Positions 1-7,849 of a stretch of 64,000 nt of DNA are shown here, piece by piece. The position numbers and the translations under genes are program-made. The stretch is taken from assembly GCA_947087645.1 (NCBI GenBank), contig CAMUDN010000004.1, positions 62,001 through 126,000 of the forward strand. The letters are read 5' to 3'. Position 1 is the first letter of the stretch. Each line of letters opens with the position of its first letter. Under the pieces are notes generated by a model. That model did not search any database. It was not told the DNA's origin and saw only the letters and a list, made by a program, of their open reading frames with translations. Source of the stretch: an uncultured Bulleidia sp. (lineage in GTDB: Bacteria > Bacillota_I > Bacilli_A > Erysipelotrichales > Erysipelotrichaceae).

Positions 1-1081
1 CTTCAGATAAGTTTTTCTCTTGATGCTTATAGAATACTTTTTTACTATTTTTAATTTCATTAACAATAAAGGCTTCTTTCATTATTCCTTTATTAGCTAG
101 GCTTTGAGCAATCATAGCTAAATGAAAAGGTGTCATTTGTAATTTTCCTTGACCATAAGCACTGGCAGCAAGTTCGCTGCTACTATCAATATTGATATGA
201 GAATGAATAGTACTTAAAAAAGGAATGTTGATATTTTTACCAATCATAAACTGGTTAGCTACTTTTGTTAAATGATTGTTACCTATTTTTTCACCTAATT
301 GTGCAAAATATGTATTAATAGAATAGTTTAGTGCTTTTTCTAAATTAACTTTTCCATATGCTTGATGATTAAAGTTAATAACTTCTGATTTACCATCCTG
401 TGGTTTATATGATCCTAGATCATTAAAACTAAAGTCTAATGGTTGTGGGTAACTTAATGCCGCAATTGCTGTAATAACTTTAAAAGTACTACCAGGTGGA
501 TCTTTTTCAAATAAGCCACGAGTAAATAAAGATGCTTCTTTATTTGCATTAGACAGAGAATTTAAATTATTAATATTAAAGTCAAATGTACTTTGTGATG
601 CTAGTGCTAAAATAGCACCATTATGTGCATCTAGTATCGTAATGCTTCCTTCTTTATGATTTAGTAGTTGATAAGCAAAATTTTGTAAATGATGATCAAT
701 AGTCAAGAAAACATCAGCACCTTTTTTATTTTTATCTAGTTGTAGGTATGTATAATCAACTAAATTACCACGCAAACCAATTTTATATTCATTTTTATTA
801 TCAACTTGATAATAACCAAGTAGCCAAGATAGGCTATAAGCATTTTGTTGTTTAGTTTTACCATTACTAAAAATAATTTCATTATTTTTATCAAAATATG
901 TTCCTTCATGGCTGTTTTTGGATAATGAAATAAAACTTATTCTTTTTCTTTCTTGTATAAAATTAGGATCATAATATGGTAAATAAAGGTAACTATAAAT
1001 AAAATGAGCAATTAATAAACAAATGCATAGTAACAATATCAACATGGTTAAACCAATTCGTTTAGTTGCTTTCTGGTTCAT
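1..1081 (-). CDS. Class B penicillin-binding protein (transpeptidase), 3' end cut off by window edge
   Basis: My own translation of the minus strand from the ATG at 1081 gives 360 codons that run off the left edge. An N-terminal membrane anchor (about residues 9-31) is followed by a short linker and a transpeptidase domain. The active-site motif STFK is seen at residues 198-201 and SIN at 254-256; the KTG motif would lie beyond the edge. The family cross-links peptidoglycan outside the membrane. The ATG overlaps the end of the upstream FtsW/RodA gene by 20 nt, so the two are co-transcribed and probably work as a paired glycosyltransferase and transpeptidase. The short region between anchor and catalytic domain resembles PbpA-type proteins more than full-length FtsI or PBP2, but the subtype is not certain. 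Confidence 0.9.
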   Translation of the reverse strand, partial: MNQKATKRIGLTMLILLLCICLLIAHFIYSYLYLPYYDPNFIQERKRISFISLSKNSHEGTYFDKNNEIIFSNGKTKQQNAYSLSWLLGYYQVDNKNEYKIGLRGNLVDYTYLQLDKNKKGADVFLTIDHHLQNFAYQLLNHKEGSITILDAHNGAILALASQSTFDFNINNLNSLSNANKEASLFTRGLFEKDPPGSTFKVITAIAALSYPQPLDFSFNDLGSYKPQDGKSEVINFNHQAYGKVNLEKALNYSINTYFAQLGEKIGNNHLTKVANQFMIGKNINIPFLSTIHSHINIDSSSELAASAYGQGKLQMTPFHLAMIAQSLANKGIMKEAFIVNEIKNSKKVFYKHQEKNLSE

Positions 1082-2399
1082 TTGTTGCCTCCATATCTTC
1101 TACACCATATAGTGAATGTAATAACAAAACACCCATAAGAGAAAAAACAATCATTTGATAAGTACCACCACGGGAAAGGAATGGAATAGGTAGACCAGCT
1201 AGGGGAATAATATTACAGGAACCAAGGATAGTTAAAAAAGCCTGTAAAAAAATTAAAATAGTCAAGCCATAAGCAAAAATTGATTTTTGACGTGAAATAG
1301 GTATTAAGCGTTGAGCAATATATGATCCTCTTTTAAGAATATAACCGAAAAGAATGATAACTATAATGCCGACTATATGCCCAAAGCAATTAACTAAGCC
1401 AATAAATGCCATATCACTTTCAACTACTGGTATTTGATTAAAACCAATATTATTACCAAATAAACCAGCCATTAATAGTGCTTTTTGACCTTGATATAGT
1501 TGGAAACCAGTCCCATATGGATCAGCTTGTAAATTAGTAGTAATACTAAATCGTTCATGAATTTTTTTGGCAATCGACCATAAAAATTGACTAAAAGTAG
1601 ATAATGCTTTTTGTTCTGCAAATGGTTTTAAAATTTGGTATATATATAAAAAGAGTAAAATAGATATACAGAAAAATAAAACTAAAAAGATTAAATAATA
1701 GCGCTTGATATTACTATGTGGTAAATAAATAAATAAGCATGCTAAATGTAAGAAAACAAGGATATAAAAAGATCCTAATTCATGAATTTTAAGAGAGCCA
1801 AGTAAATTAATTAATAAATAAATACTAGCAAATAATAAAATATATTTAGTTGATTTTTTATCTTGTTCAGCTAATAGCGAGCTATAGAAGAATAAAGAAA
1901 TTATTTTAATACCATCAGTTAATTGAAAAGTTAAACCGTATATTTGAAGCCAAGCAGTGGTACCATATCCATTTGGATCAAAGCCTTTTAAAAATAATAT
2001 AATATATAAAACTATTGATAAAAAAGTGAATATATATGGAGAAAAAGAGTAATAACTGATACGATAAAAAAGTTTATAAAATAAGGTGAAGAAAAGTCCT
2101 ATAGATATACCTAACCAAAATTTTAAAAGGGAAAAATAACCATGAATGGGATAAATTGTATCAGCATATAATTGATATGCTAAACCAATAGTTGTTAAAA
2201 CACTAACAGCTAAGAATAATTTCAGATCACCAAGACGATTATAGATAAATGTACCAAGAAATAAAGTGATTAATAAAATAGGGATAAGATGTAAGGAAAA
2301 TTTTAGAGCAATATCAATATCTTTAAAAAATAATAATAAAAAAACAGATAGTTCTAAAAAAATAGCTAATAAAATATAGCGATACGCATTTTCTTTCAT
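1062..2399 (-). CDS. FtsW/RodA/SpoVE-family peptidoglycan glycosyltransferase
   Basis: A 445-residue, very hydrophobic protein with roughly ten or more membrane segments, matching the SEDS family that polymerises lipid II. The C-terminal signature is visible as GLPIPFLSRGGTYQ near residues 405-420, where many family members have FLSYGGSS. The next gene encodes a class B PBP, the usual partner. I cannot tell elongation (RodA) from division (FtsW) by sequence alone. The ATG at 2399 has no Shine-Dalgarno; a TGA-TATATT extended -10 ends 6 nt before it, so the mRNA may be leaderless. Confidence 0.9.
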   Translation of the reverse strand: MKENAYRYILLAIFLELSVFLLLFFKDIDIALKFSLHLIPILLITLFLGTFIYNRLGDLKLFLAVSVLTTIGLAYQLYADTIYPIHGYFSLLKFWLGISIGLFFTLFYKLFYRISYYSFSPYIFTFLSIVLYIILFLKGFDPNGYGTTAWLQIYGLTFQLTDGIKIISLFFYSSLLAEQDKKSTKYILLFASIYLLINLLGSLKIHELGSFYILVFLHLACLFIYLPHSNIKRYYLIFLVLFFCISILLFLYIYQILKPFAEQKALSTFSQFLWSIAKKIHERFSITTNLQADPYGTGFQLYQGQKALLMAGLFGNNIGFNQIPVVESDMAFIGLVNCFGHIVGIIVIILFGYILKRGSYIAQRLIPISRQKSIFAYGLTILIFLQAFLTILGSCNIIPLAGLPIPFLSRGGTYQMIVFSLMGVLLLHSLYGVEDMEATNEPESN

Positions 2400-2405
2400 G
2401 ATTTT

Positions 2406-2414
2406 AATATATCA
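2406..2414 (-). promoter_or_regulatory. Extended -10 promoter of the ftsW/rodA-pbp operon
   Basis: On the minus strand the sequence reads TGATATATT, then six bases (AAAATC), then the ATG. The expected transcription start coincides with the start codon. No good -35 was seen. Inferred from sequence only. Confidence 0.5.
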
Positions 2415-2431
2415 TTTTTAACAAAAAATTC

Positions 2432-2464
2432 AAAAAACTGTAGATAAATAAATATCTACAGTTT
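2432..2464 (-). terminator. Rho-independent terminator of htrA
   Basis: A perfect 12-bp inverted repeat (arms 2435-2446 and 2453-2464, 6-nt loop) lies just after the htrA stop codon on the minus strand and continues into a T-run in that direction. Confidence 0.85.
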
Positions 2465-2466
2465 GA

Positions 2467-3654
2467 TTATTTTTCTTTAATATTTAAAGCTGGTCCTAGT
2501 TTAACAGTAATTTCTTTTTCCTTATGATCACGCATAATATTGAATTTAATAGTATCACCAACTTTTTTATCTTTCATTAATTTAGCAATATCACTATATT
2601 CTTCAACTTTTTTATCATCAGCTTTAAGAATTCGATCACCTTTTAGAAGACCTGCTTTTTGAGCACCTGATCCAGGTAAAACATCACGGATATATACACC
2701 TTTTTCAATATTGGCAATATCTTCAGGTATGGTTTGTAAAGTAACACCAATTGTTGCACGGGATGTCACTTTACCATTTTTAATGATATCTTTTGCAACT
2801 TCCATAGCCTTATTGATAGGAATAGCAAATCCTAATCCTTCTATGGTTGCTCCTGAGCTTGTTGTACCTGAGTCTTTGGCATTAACAATACCAATTAAAT
2901 TACCATTGCCATCAAATAATCCACCACCTGAATTGCCTGAATTAATGGTTGCATTTGTTTGAATTAGATCCATAGCTTCATTATTGATGATTAAACTTCT
3001 TGAAGTAGCGGAAATAATACCATCAGTTACGGTTCCACCTAGTGTACCTAGAGGATTACCAATTGCCATAGCAGTATCACCAATACTGATTTTTGAAGAG
3101 TCACCTAAAGTTGCTGGGGTTAAATTATTTGCCTTAACTTTTAAAACGGCAATATCACTTTTAGCATCACTACCAATTAATTTTGCTTCATAGCTTGTAC
3201 CATCATGGGTAGTTATAGTGATTGAATTAGCACCTGCTACAACATGATGATTGGTAATAATATATCCATCTTTGGAAATGATAACTCCTGATCCCATTGA
3301 TTTAGAAGAATATTCACCGCCCAAAAAACCGTATGTTTTTTTATTTGATTCAGTCGCAATTTCAACAACACTTGGAGATGCTTTCTTAGCTGCTTGACTT
3401 AAGCTTAGTCCTACATTATTTTTAACACTTGTTAATTTCGAAGGAGAAGCTTGATTTGATTGATAGATAGTAGGTGATAAATTAGTATGTCGACTAACAA
3501 CATAACCACTTGCTCCACCAACTACAGCTGCTAATAAAATAGTTGTTATAAATTGACGACAACGGGTTATAAAATTATTTTTTGTTTGGAATGAATGTTT
3601 AATAGGTATAATTTCATTTTGTATTTTATTTTCTTGTTCATTTAATTCTGCCAT
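2467..3654 (-). CDS. htrA: HtrA/DegP-type membrane-anchored serine protease with PDZ domain
   Basis: A trypsin-like protease of the HtrA family, which degrades misfolded proteins at the outer face of the membrane. Numbering from the upstream ATG at 3666, a membrane anchor spans about 38-58. The catalytic triad is visible as H141 (TNHHVV), D171 (SDIAVLK) and S246 (GNSGGG). One PDZ domain follows at about 300-395. I place the start at 3654 because a GGAGGA ribosome-binding site sits just before that ATG and overlaps the ATG at 3666; this gives 395 residues, with all positions four lower. It has its own terminator and is probably monocistronic. Confidence 0.93.
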   Translation of the reverse strand: MAELNEQENKIQNEIIPIKHSFQTKNNFITRCRQFITTILLAAVVGGASGYVVSRHTNLSPTIYQSNQASPSKLTSVKNNVGLSLSQAAKKASPSVVEIATESNKKTYGFLGGEYSSKSMGSGVIISKDGYIITNHHVVAGANSITITTHDGTSYEAKLIGSDAKSDIAVLKVKANNLTPATLGDSSKISIGDTAMAIGNPLGTLGGTVTDGIISATSRSLIINNEAMDLIQTNATINSGNSGGGLFDGNGNLIGIVNAKDSGTTSSGATIEGLGFAIPINKAMEVAKDIIKNGKVTSRATIGVTLQTIPEDIANIEKGVYIRDVLPGSGAQKAGLLKGDRILKADDKKVEEYSDIAKLMKDKKVGDTIKFNIMRDHKEKEITVKLGPALNIKEK

Positions 3655-3741
3655 ATAGTCCTCCATATCTTACATTTATTATACTAGTTTATAATTGTGA
3701 ATTTTAAATGAATTTTAACTGATAATAAACTGAAATTTCAC

Positions 3742-3770
3742 TTGTTAAAAGTATGTATTTTAAATAGACT
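3742..3770 (+). promoter_or_regulatory. Putative promoter for the SseB-like operon
   Basis: TTGTTA at 3742-3747 and TAGACT at 3765-3770 are separated by 17 bp. A GAGAGGTG ribosome-binding site and the ATG of the SseB-like gene follow. A moderate consensus match, not tested. Confidence 0.45.
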
Positions 3771-3790
3771 TATTATAAGAGAGGTGTTTT

Positions 3791-4546
3791 ATGGCAAAAC
3801 AATCTAGTAGATCAATAACAGAAATTAAAAATAAAGAATTACGAAAAGCAATTGATAATTTGAAGACAGGTTCAAGTAAAGAAAAACAACTTATTTTTAA
3901 TCAAGCTTTAAGAAAAGCCCATTTATTATCACCAATAATGACACATGTTGAGGCAGTAGAACAATTAAAAAATATTAATTTTTATCTTATTAATACTAAT
4001 GATGGTAAGACTTTTTTTCCATCATTTACAGATATTGGGATGTTTCATAAATTTCCTTTAACAGATAAAGTAGAAGAAAAACCAGCTTTGATAAGTCAAA
4101 CAATTATGCAATATAATGAACTACTAAATAATTCAACTTCCCAAGCAATTGGTATTATTATCAATCCTGGTGTAGATAATATTGTTGTACCAAAAGGTCT
4201 TATTAAACAAATTGTACATCCTTTAAAAAATATCGAAGAAAAAATAGAGGTTAGTGAGCCATCTGTATATCCGACAAGACTAGTCAATAAAATGTATGAT
4301 TGGCTAAAATTTAATTCTGATACACAAAGAGCATGGTTAAAACAAAAAACGATGAAGGATAGTATTTCTTTTTTATTTATTTTAGATGATGAAAAAAAAG
4401 ATAAAGGTTTATTGCAGGCATTTTGTACAAAGGCGATGTCTTTTTCCCAAAATATACCAGTGGAAGCTATTTTTTATGATGACGAAATAAAAGTAAAATT
4501 AATTAATGATAGTATTCCTTTTTTTGATCGATCGATAGGTTTATAG
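3791..4546 (+). CDS. SseB-family protein (N- and C-terminal SseB domains)
   Basis: 251 residues. Residues about 25-145 resemble the SseB N-terminal domain, with FYLINTNDGKTFFPSFTD near 64-81 and INPGVDNIVVPKGLI near 125-138. Residues about 155-251 begin with EPSVYPTRLV, like the SseB C-terminal domain. SseB was named for enhanced serine sensitivity in E. coli; its biochemical role is unsettled. No signal peptide or membrane segment is seen, so it is probably cytosolic. It is the first gene of a three-gene operon, only one base before the next gene. Family assignment is by recognition of motifs, not a search. Confidence 0.7.
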   Translation: MAKQSSRSITEIKNKELRKAIDNLKTGSSKEKQLIFNQALRKAHLLSPIMTHVEAVEQLKNINFYLINTNDGKTFFPSFTDIGMFHKFPLTDKVEEKPALISQTIMQYNELLNNSTSQAIGIIINPGVDNIVVPKGLIKQIVHPLKNIEEKIEVSEPSVYPTRLVNKMYDWLKFNSDTQRAWLKQKTMKDSISFLFILDDEKKDKGLLQAFCTKAMSFSQNIPVEAIFYDDEIKVKLINDSIPFFDRSIGL

Positions 4547-4547
4547 T

Positions 4548-5222
4548 ATGAAAATAATTAATAGTAAAAGTGATTTAAAGATAAGGCTAGATGAGTATAT
4601 TTCATCAAAGATAATAAAGGACAATATACTTAATAGATTTAATGAATGGAAATGGTTTTCTGCACAAGATAAAGGACTTGTAGCATTGAATCAAAAAGCA
4701 GAAATTTCTTTTTTTAAAACAAGTGGAAATATGCATGAATTATGGCAAGAAATATTAGCATATGGTTTAAAAAATAATATTGGTAAATTTACTATTCATG
4801 TATTAGAAGGTGAAGAAAAAAATTATTTAGAATTAGGATTTGAAGAAATTAAAAGGAATGATCATCATGTTATTTTAGAATATTTATTAGCCAATAATTG
4901 GTTAGGTAAATGCGTTCATGTGGAAATAGATCAGCCTTATGGCCATTTTCATCCTTATTTAGAAAATGTCATTTTACCAGTTAATATTGGTTATGTTTAT
5001 CATGCGGATAATATGTTAAATCCTATTAATGCTTATGTTGTTGGTGTTGATGAAGCTCTTTCGATGTTTGATGGTGTTGTAGTTGCAGTTATTTATCATG
5101 AAGATAGTGATGAACCACACTTAGTAGTTACACAATTAGGAAGATCGATTGATAAAAAGAAAATTTTAAAAAAATTGTCCTTTCAAGAACAATATTTTAA
5201 AGCGAGGATTGTGTGGCTATGA
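4548..5222 (+). CDS. GNAT-like N-terminus fused to an inorganic pyrophosphatase-like domain
   Basis: 224 residues. Residues about 119-224 follow the soluble (family I) pyrophosphatase fold: VEIDQPYGHFHP, LPVNIGYV, NAYVVGVDEAL, VVVAVIYHEDSDEPHLVV and SFQEQYF line up with the usual order of conserved blocks. At the block normally written DGxxxDAY this protein reads MLNPINAY, with Asn at 158 and 161 where acidic metal ligands are expected. It may therefore be inactive or altered; that is inference. Residues 1-115 look GNAT-like, ending in YLELGFEEIKRN near 93-104 in the manner of an acetyltransferase C-terminal strand pair. It lies between an SseB-like gene and a YczE-like membrane gene, overlapping the latter. 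Confidence 0.6.
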   Translation: MKIINSKSDLKIRLDEYISSKIIKDNILNRFNEWKWFSAQDKGLVALNQKAEISFFKTSGNMHELWQEILAYGLKNNIGKFTIHVLEGEEKNYLELGFEEIKRNDHHVILEYLLANNWLGKCVHVEIDQPYGHFHPYLENVILPVNIGYVYHADNMLNPINAYVVGVDEALSMFDGVVVAVIYHEDSDEPHLVVTQLGRSIDKKKILKKLSFQEQYFKARIVWL

Positions 5223-5866
5223 CAAAAAACTTCTTTTGGAAACATTTTTTGATTGAAATAATAGGTGTTTTAATTTTAAGCATTGGTGGATCAGGAATTA
5301 TGAAAATAGGCTTAGGTAATTCAGCGTATGATGCTTTTTCAATGTCCATAAGTTTATTTAGCCATATTGAAGTAGGAACAGTTGCTACAATTATTAATTT
5401 AAGTTGTGTTTTAATGCAGATGATTTTGTTACGCAAAGAGTATAAACCATTATACTTATTACAAATATTGGTATCAATTGTTATTGGACTAGTGGTAAAT
5501 CTTTTTTATTATCATATCTTTGCTTGTTTAGTACCGCATACATATCTCGAATCCTTAATTTATTTTCTTTTTTTTGTTGTGATTAATATTATTGGTGTTT
5601 CTTTTATGGTTGCTTCTAGCATGATTGGTTTAGCTTTGGAATCAACATGTCTAGTTGTTGCTAAAAAATTTCATTTAAAATTTACTTCTATTCGTTTTAC
5701 AATTGACCTTTTTTTCTTTTGTGCTGTTTTCTTATTTTGGTATTTTGCTAAAATTCCTTTAACTTTGCGTGAAGGAACAGTTATTTTAATGTTATTATTT
5801 AGTCCTTTAGTGGGTTTATTTGCTCATTTTTTACGTCCCATAATAAATGCGTGGGTAAATGAATAA
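5213..5866 (+). CDS. YczE/YitT-type multi-pass membrane protein
   Basis: About 217 residues with five or so hydrophobic segments. The opening GVLILSIGGSGIMKIGLGNSA (about 17-37) and the following SAYDAFSMSIS are typical of YczE-like integral membrane proteins, whose function is not established. The GTG at 5213 has a GAGG five bases upstream. The ATG at 5219, which overlaps the upstream stop as ATGA, is the alternative start. The stop lies only 3 bp from the convergent ispG stop, leaving no room for a terminator between them. Confidence 0.7.
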   Translation: MAMTKNFFWKHFLIEIIGVLILSIGGSGIMKIGLGNSAYDAFSMSISLFSHIEVGTVATIINLSCVLMQMILLRKEYKPLYLLQILVSIVIGLVVNLFYYHIFACLVPHTYLESLIYFLFFVVINIIGVSFMVASSMIGLALESTCLVVAKKFHLKFTSIRFTIDLFFFCAVFLFWYFAKIPLTLREGTVILMLLFSPLVGLFAHFLRPIINAWVNE

Positions 5867-5869
5867 TCA

Positions 5870-6943
5870 TTAATTATGTTTCTTTTGTTCAGTAATTAAG
5901 CGATTAATTTCTGTAAAAAGAGTATCTCGTAATTCTTCTTGTGGAACTTTGCGAATAACTTTTCCTTTGCGAAAAATAAGGCCATGTTTAACACCACCTG
6001 CGACTCCAATATCAGCACGGGAAGCTTCTTGGATGCCATTAACTGGGCAGCCCATAACGGCAACAGTGATATTAGCATGTAAGTCTTTAAGATAGGCTTC
6101 CATTTCTTTAACTAATGGTAACATGTCATATTGAATACGACCACATGTTGGACAGGCAATTAAATCTGGAACATCATCAATTAATTTAAAACTTTTGAGT
6201 AATTGTTTGCCGATATAAAGTTCTTCAACTGGTGGTGCTGAGACGGAAATACGCATTGTATCACCAATACCTTGGTATAGCAAAGCACCTAAAGCAGCTG
6301 ATGACTTAATGGAAGAATCACGCATACCACCAGCTTCGGTAAGACCTAAGTGTAAAGGATATTTATATTTTTTGGCTGCCATTTCATATACTTCAATAGT
6401 TAAAGGAACATTTGATGATTTGAAAGATAAACAAATATCTTCAAAACCAAGTGATTCTAAAATTCGGATATGTTTATCAGCTGATTCAATCATTGCTTTA
6501 GCACAAGGGCCACCATATTTAACTAATAGATCACGTTCTAGTGATCCAGAATTGATGCCAATTCGAATAGGTACATGCCGTAATTTACATTTTTTAACAA
6601 CAGCTTCAACATTTTCTCTTTTACCAATATTACCAGGATTAATACGAATAGCATCAATGCCTTGATCTAAACATGTTAAAGCTAATTTATGATTGAAATG
6701 AATATCGGCTACTAATGGTAAATCAGTTAATGACTTTATTTCAGCTATTTTAGCAGCATCTTTTTCATTTAAAACAGCTAAACGGACAATTTCACAACCT
6801 GCTTTTGCAAGTTCGTTAATTTGTCGGACGGTTTTTTCGACATCATGGGTAGCAACATTTGTCATTGATTGTAAGATAACTTTATTTTGCCCACCAATTT
6901 GTACTTTACCGACATATATCGGTCTCGTCTCATAACGTTTCAT
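5870..6943 (-). CDS. ispG: 4-hydroxy-3-methylbut-2-enyl diphosphate synthase (flavodoxin-dependent)
   Basis: IspG (GcpE) carries out the penultimate step of the MEP isoprenoid pathway, converting MEcPP to HMBPP with a [4Fe-4S] cluster. The product matches along its full length, with TRPIYVGKVQIGG at the start and the cluster cysteines in CPTCGR (about 265-270) and MGCPVNG. I start it at 6943 (357 residues) because a GGGGG ribosome-binding site precedes that ATG; the longer reading from 6973 has none. ispA at the right edge of the window uses the products of the same pathway. The gene stands alone on the minus strand. Confidence 0.95.
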   Translation of the reverse strand: MKRYETRPIYVGKVQIGGQNKVILQSMTNVATHDVEKTVRQINELAKAGCEIVRLAVLNEKDAAKIAEIKSLTDLPLVADIHFNHKLALTCLDQGIDAIRINPGNIGKRENVEAVVKKCKLRHVPIRIGINSGSLERDLLVKYGGPCAKAMIESADKHIRILESLGFEDICLSFKSSNVPLTIEVYEMAAKKYKYPLHLGLTEAGGMRDSSIKSSAALGALLYQGIGDTMRISVSAPPVEELYIGKQLLKSFKLIDDVPDLIACPTCGRIQYDMLPLVKEMEAYLKDLHANITVAVMGCPVNGIQEASRADIGVAGGVKHGLIFRKGKVIRKVPQEELRDTLFTEINRLITEQKKHN

Positions 6944-6985
6944 AAAATTCCCCCTTAAAAAATATTCTTTCACGCTTTTTTTTAT

Positions 6986-7015
6986 TTGTCTACTGCTATA
7001 AATATATGTTATAAT
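6986..7015 (+). promoter_or_regulatory. Promoter of rpmG
   Basis: TTGTCT (6986-6991), an 18-bp spacer and TATAAT (7010-7015) preceded by TG at 7007-7008, which makes it an extended -10. AGGAGG follows at 7031-7036, before the rpmG ATG. Confidence 0.7.
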
Positions 7016-7042
7016 CTATTAGCAAATACCAGGAGGTGAATC

Positions 7043-7195
7043 ATGGCAAGAGAAAATATTACTTATAAGTGTTCTGAATGTGGTGAAGAAAATTATATTG
7101 GTACTCGTAATAAACGTAAACATCCAGAAAAAATGGAAGTTAAAAAGTACTGCTCCCGTTGCAATAAAATGACACTACATAAGGAGAAGAAATAG
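7043..7195 (+). CDS. rpmG: 50S ribosomal protein L33 (zinc-ribbon type)
   Basis: A 50-codon gene read directly from the sequence: it starts MARENITYKC and ends MTLHKEKK. Two CxxC pairs (CSEC and CSRC) form the zinc ribbon of the C+ type of L33, which binds 23S rRNA in the large subunit near the E site. An AGGAGGTGA ribosome-binding site lies 6 bp before the ATG and a strong promoter lies upstream. The terminator hairpin begins within the last codons. Expected length for the family. Confidence 0.95.
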   Translation: MARENITYKCSECGEENYIGTRNKRKHPEKMEVKKYCSRCNKMTLHKEKK

Positions 7196-7213
7196 TCAGG
7201 GGACTATTTTTTT
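7191..7213 (+). terminator. Terminator of rpmG, overlapping its stop codon
   Basis: AATAGTC (7191-7197) and GACTATT (7202-7208) pair around a 4-nt loop, followed by seven T. The rpmG stop TAG (7193-7195) is part of the left arm. Confidence 0.75.
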
Positions 7214-7221
7214 ATTAAATA

Positions 7222-7812
7222 ATGAAAATTATTTGTTTGAATCAAGGTAAGTTTCAAGAAAACACTTATATTTGTTGTCAAGAAAAGGAAGCACTAATTA
7301 TCGATCCCGGTAATCCTTTATCATTGATTTTAGAATATTTAAAAGACTGTCCACGTATAAATATTTATTTAACGCATGGACATAGTGATCATACGATGGC
7401 AGTTGATGATTTATGCGATATTTATCCTGATAGTAAGATATTTATGCACCACGGTGATGAAGATTTAATTAGTCCACATTCACATTTAGCTTTTGGTTTG
7501 GCTATTTATCATCCTATTGAATATGTTCAAGAAGGACCGTTGCAGATAGGATCTTTTATGACGAAAGTTTATTATACGCCCGGTCATTCAAAAGGCTCAA
7601 GTTGCTTACAAATTAAAGATTGTTTATTTACTGGTGATACTTTATTTAAAGGTACAGTAGGGCGAAGTGATCTTTATGGCGGAAATGAGCAAGAATTATT
7701 TATGAGTTTGCATAAATTGAAGAAGCTTGATCATAGTTTAAAAATTTATCCTGGTCATGATCAATGTTCGACGTTAGCTAATGAAATAGCAACAAATTAC
7801 TTTTTAAGATGA
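7222..7812 (+). CDS. Metallo-beta-lactamase-fold hydrolase (glyoxalase II/YcbL-like)
   Basis: 196 residues with the metal-binding motif THGHSDH at 51-57 (H52, H54, D56, H57). Further ligands appear in TPGHSKGSS, TGDTLF and YPGHD. This is the small YcbL/GloB-like branch of the superfamily, often annotated as a hydroxyacylglutathione hydrolase; the true substrate is unknown. It starts MKIICLNQG, the normal start for the family, yet no Shine-Dalgarno precedes it and the rpmG terminator ends just 8 bp earlier. It sits just upstream of comGA, as YqgX-like genes do in some Firmicutes. Confidence 0.85.
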   Translation: MKIICLNQGKFQENTYICCQEKEALIIDPGNPLSLILEYLKDCPRINIYLTHGHSDHTMAVDDLCDIYPDSKIFMHHGDEDLISPHSHLAFGLAIYHPIEYVQEGPLQIGSFMTKVYYTPGHSKGSSCLQIKDCLFTGDTLFKGTVGRSDLYGGNEQELFMSLHKLKKLDHSLKIYPGHDQCSTLANEIATNYFLR

Positions 7813-7831
7813 GTTAATACTCATCTTTTTT
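7808..7831 (+). terminator. Terminator between the MBL-fold gene and comGA
   Basis: GATGAGT (7808-7814), loop TAAT, ACTCATC (7819-7825), then six T. The stop codon TGA (7810-7812) lies in the left arm. Confidence 0.8.
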
Positions 7832-7849
7832 AATGGAAATTTTAGAAAT

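Noticed and set aside
2711..3193. Two plus-strand frames opposite htrA
   Set aside because: Shadows of the protease gene, hydrophobic only because of codon complement; no ribosome-binding site.
6309..6665. 118-codon plus-strand frame
   Set aside because: Antisense to the clearly conserved ispG coding sequence; no start signals.
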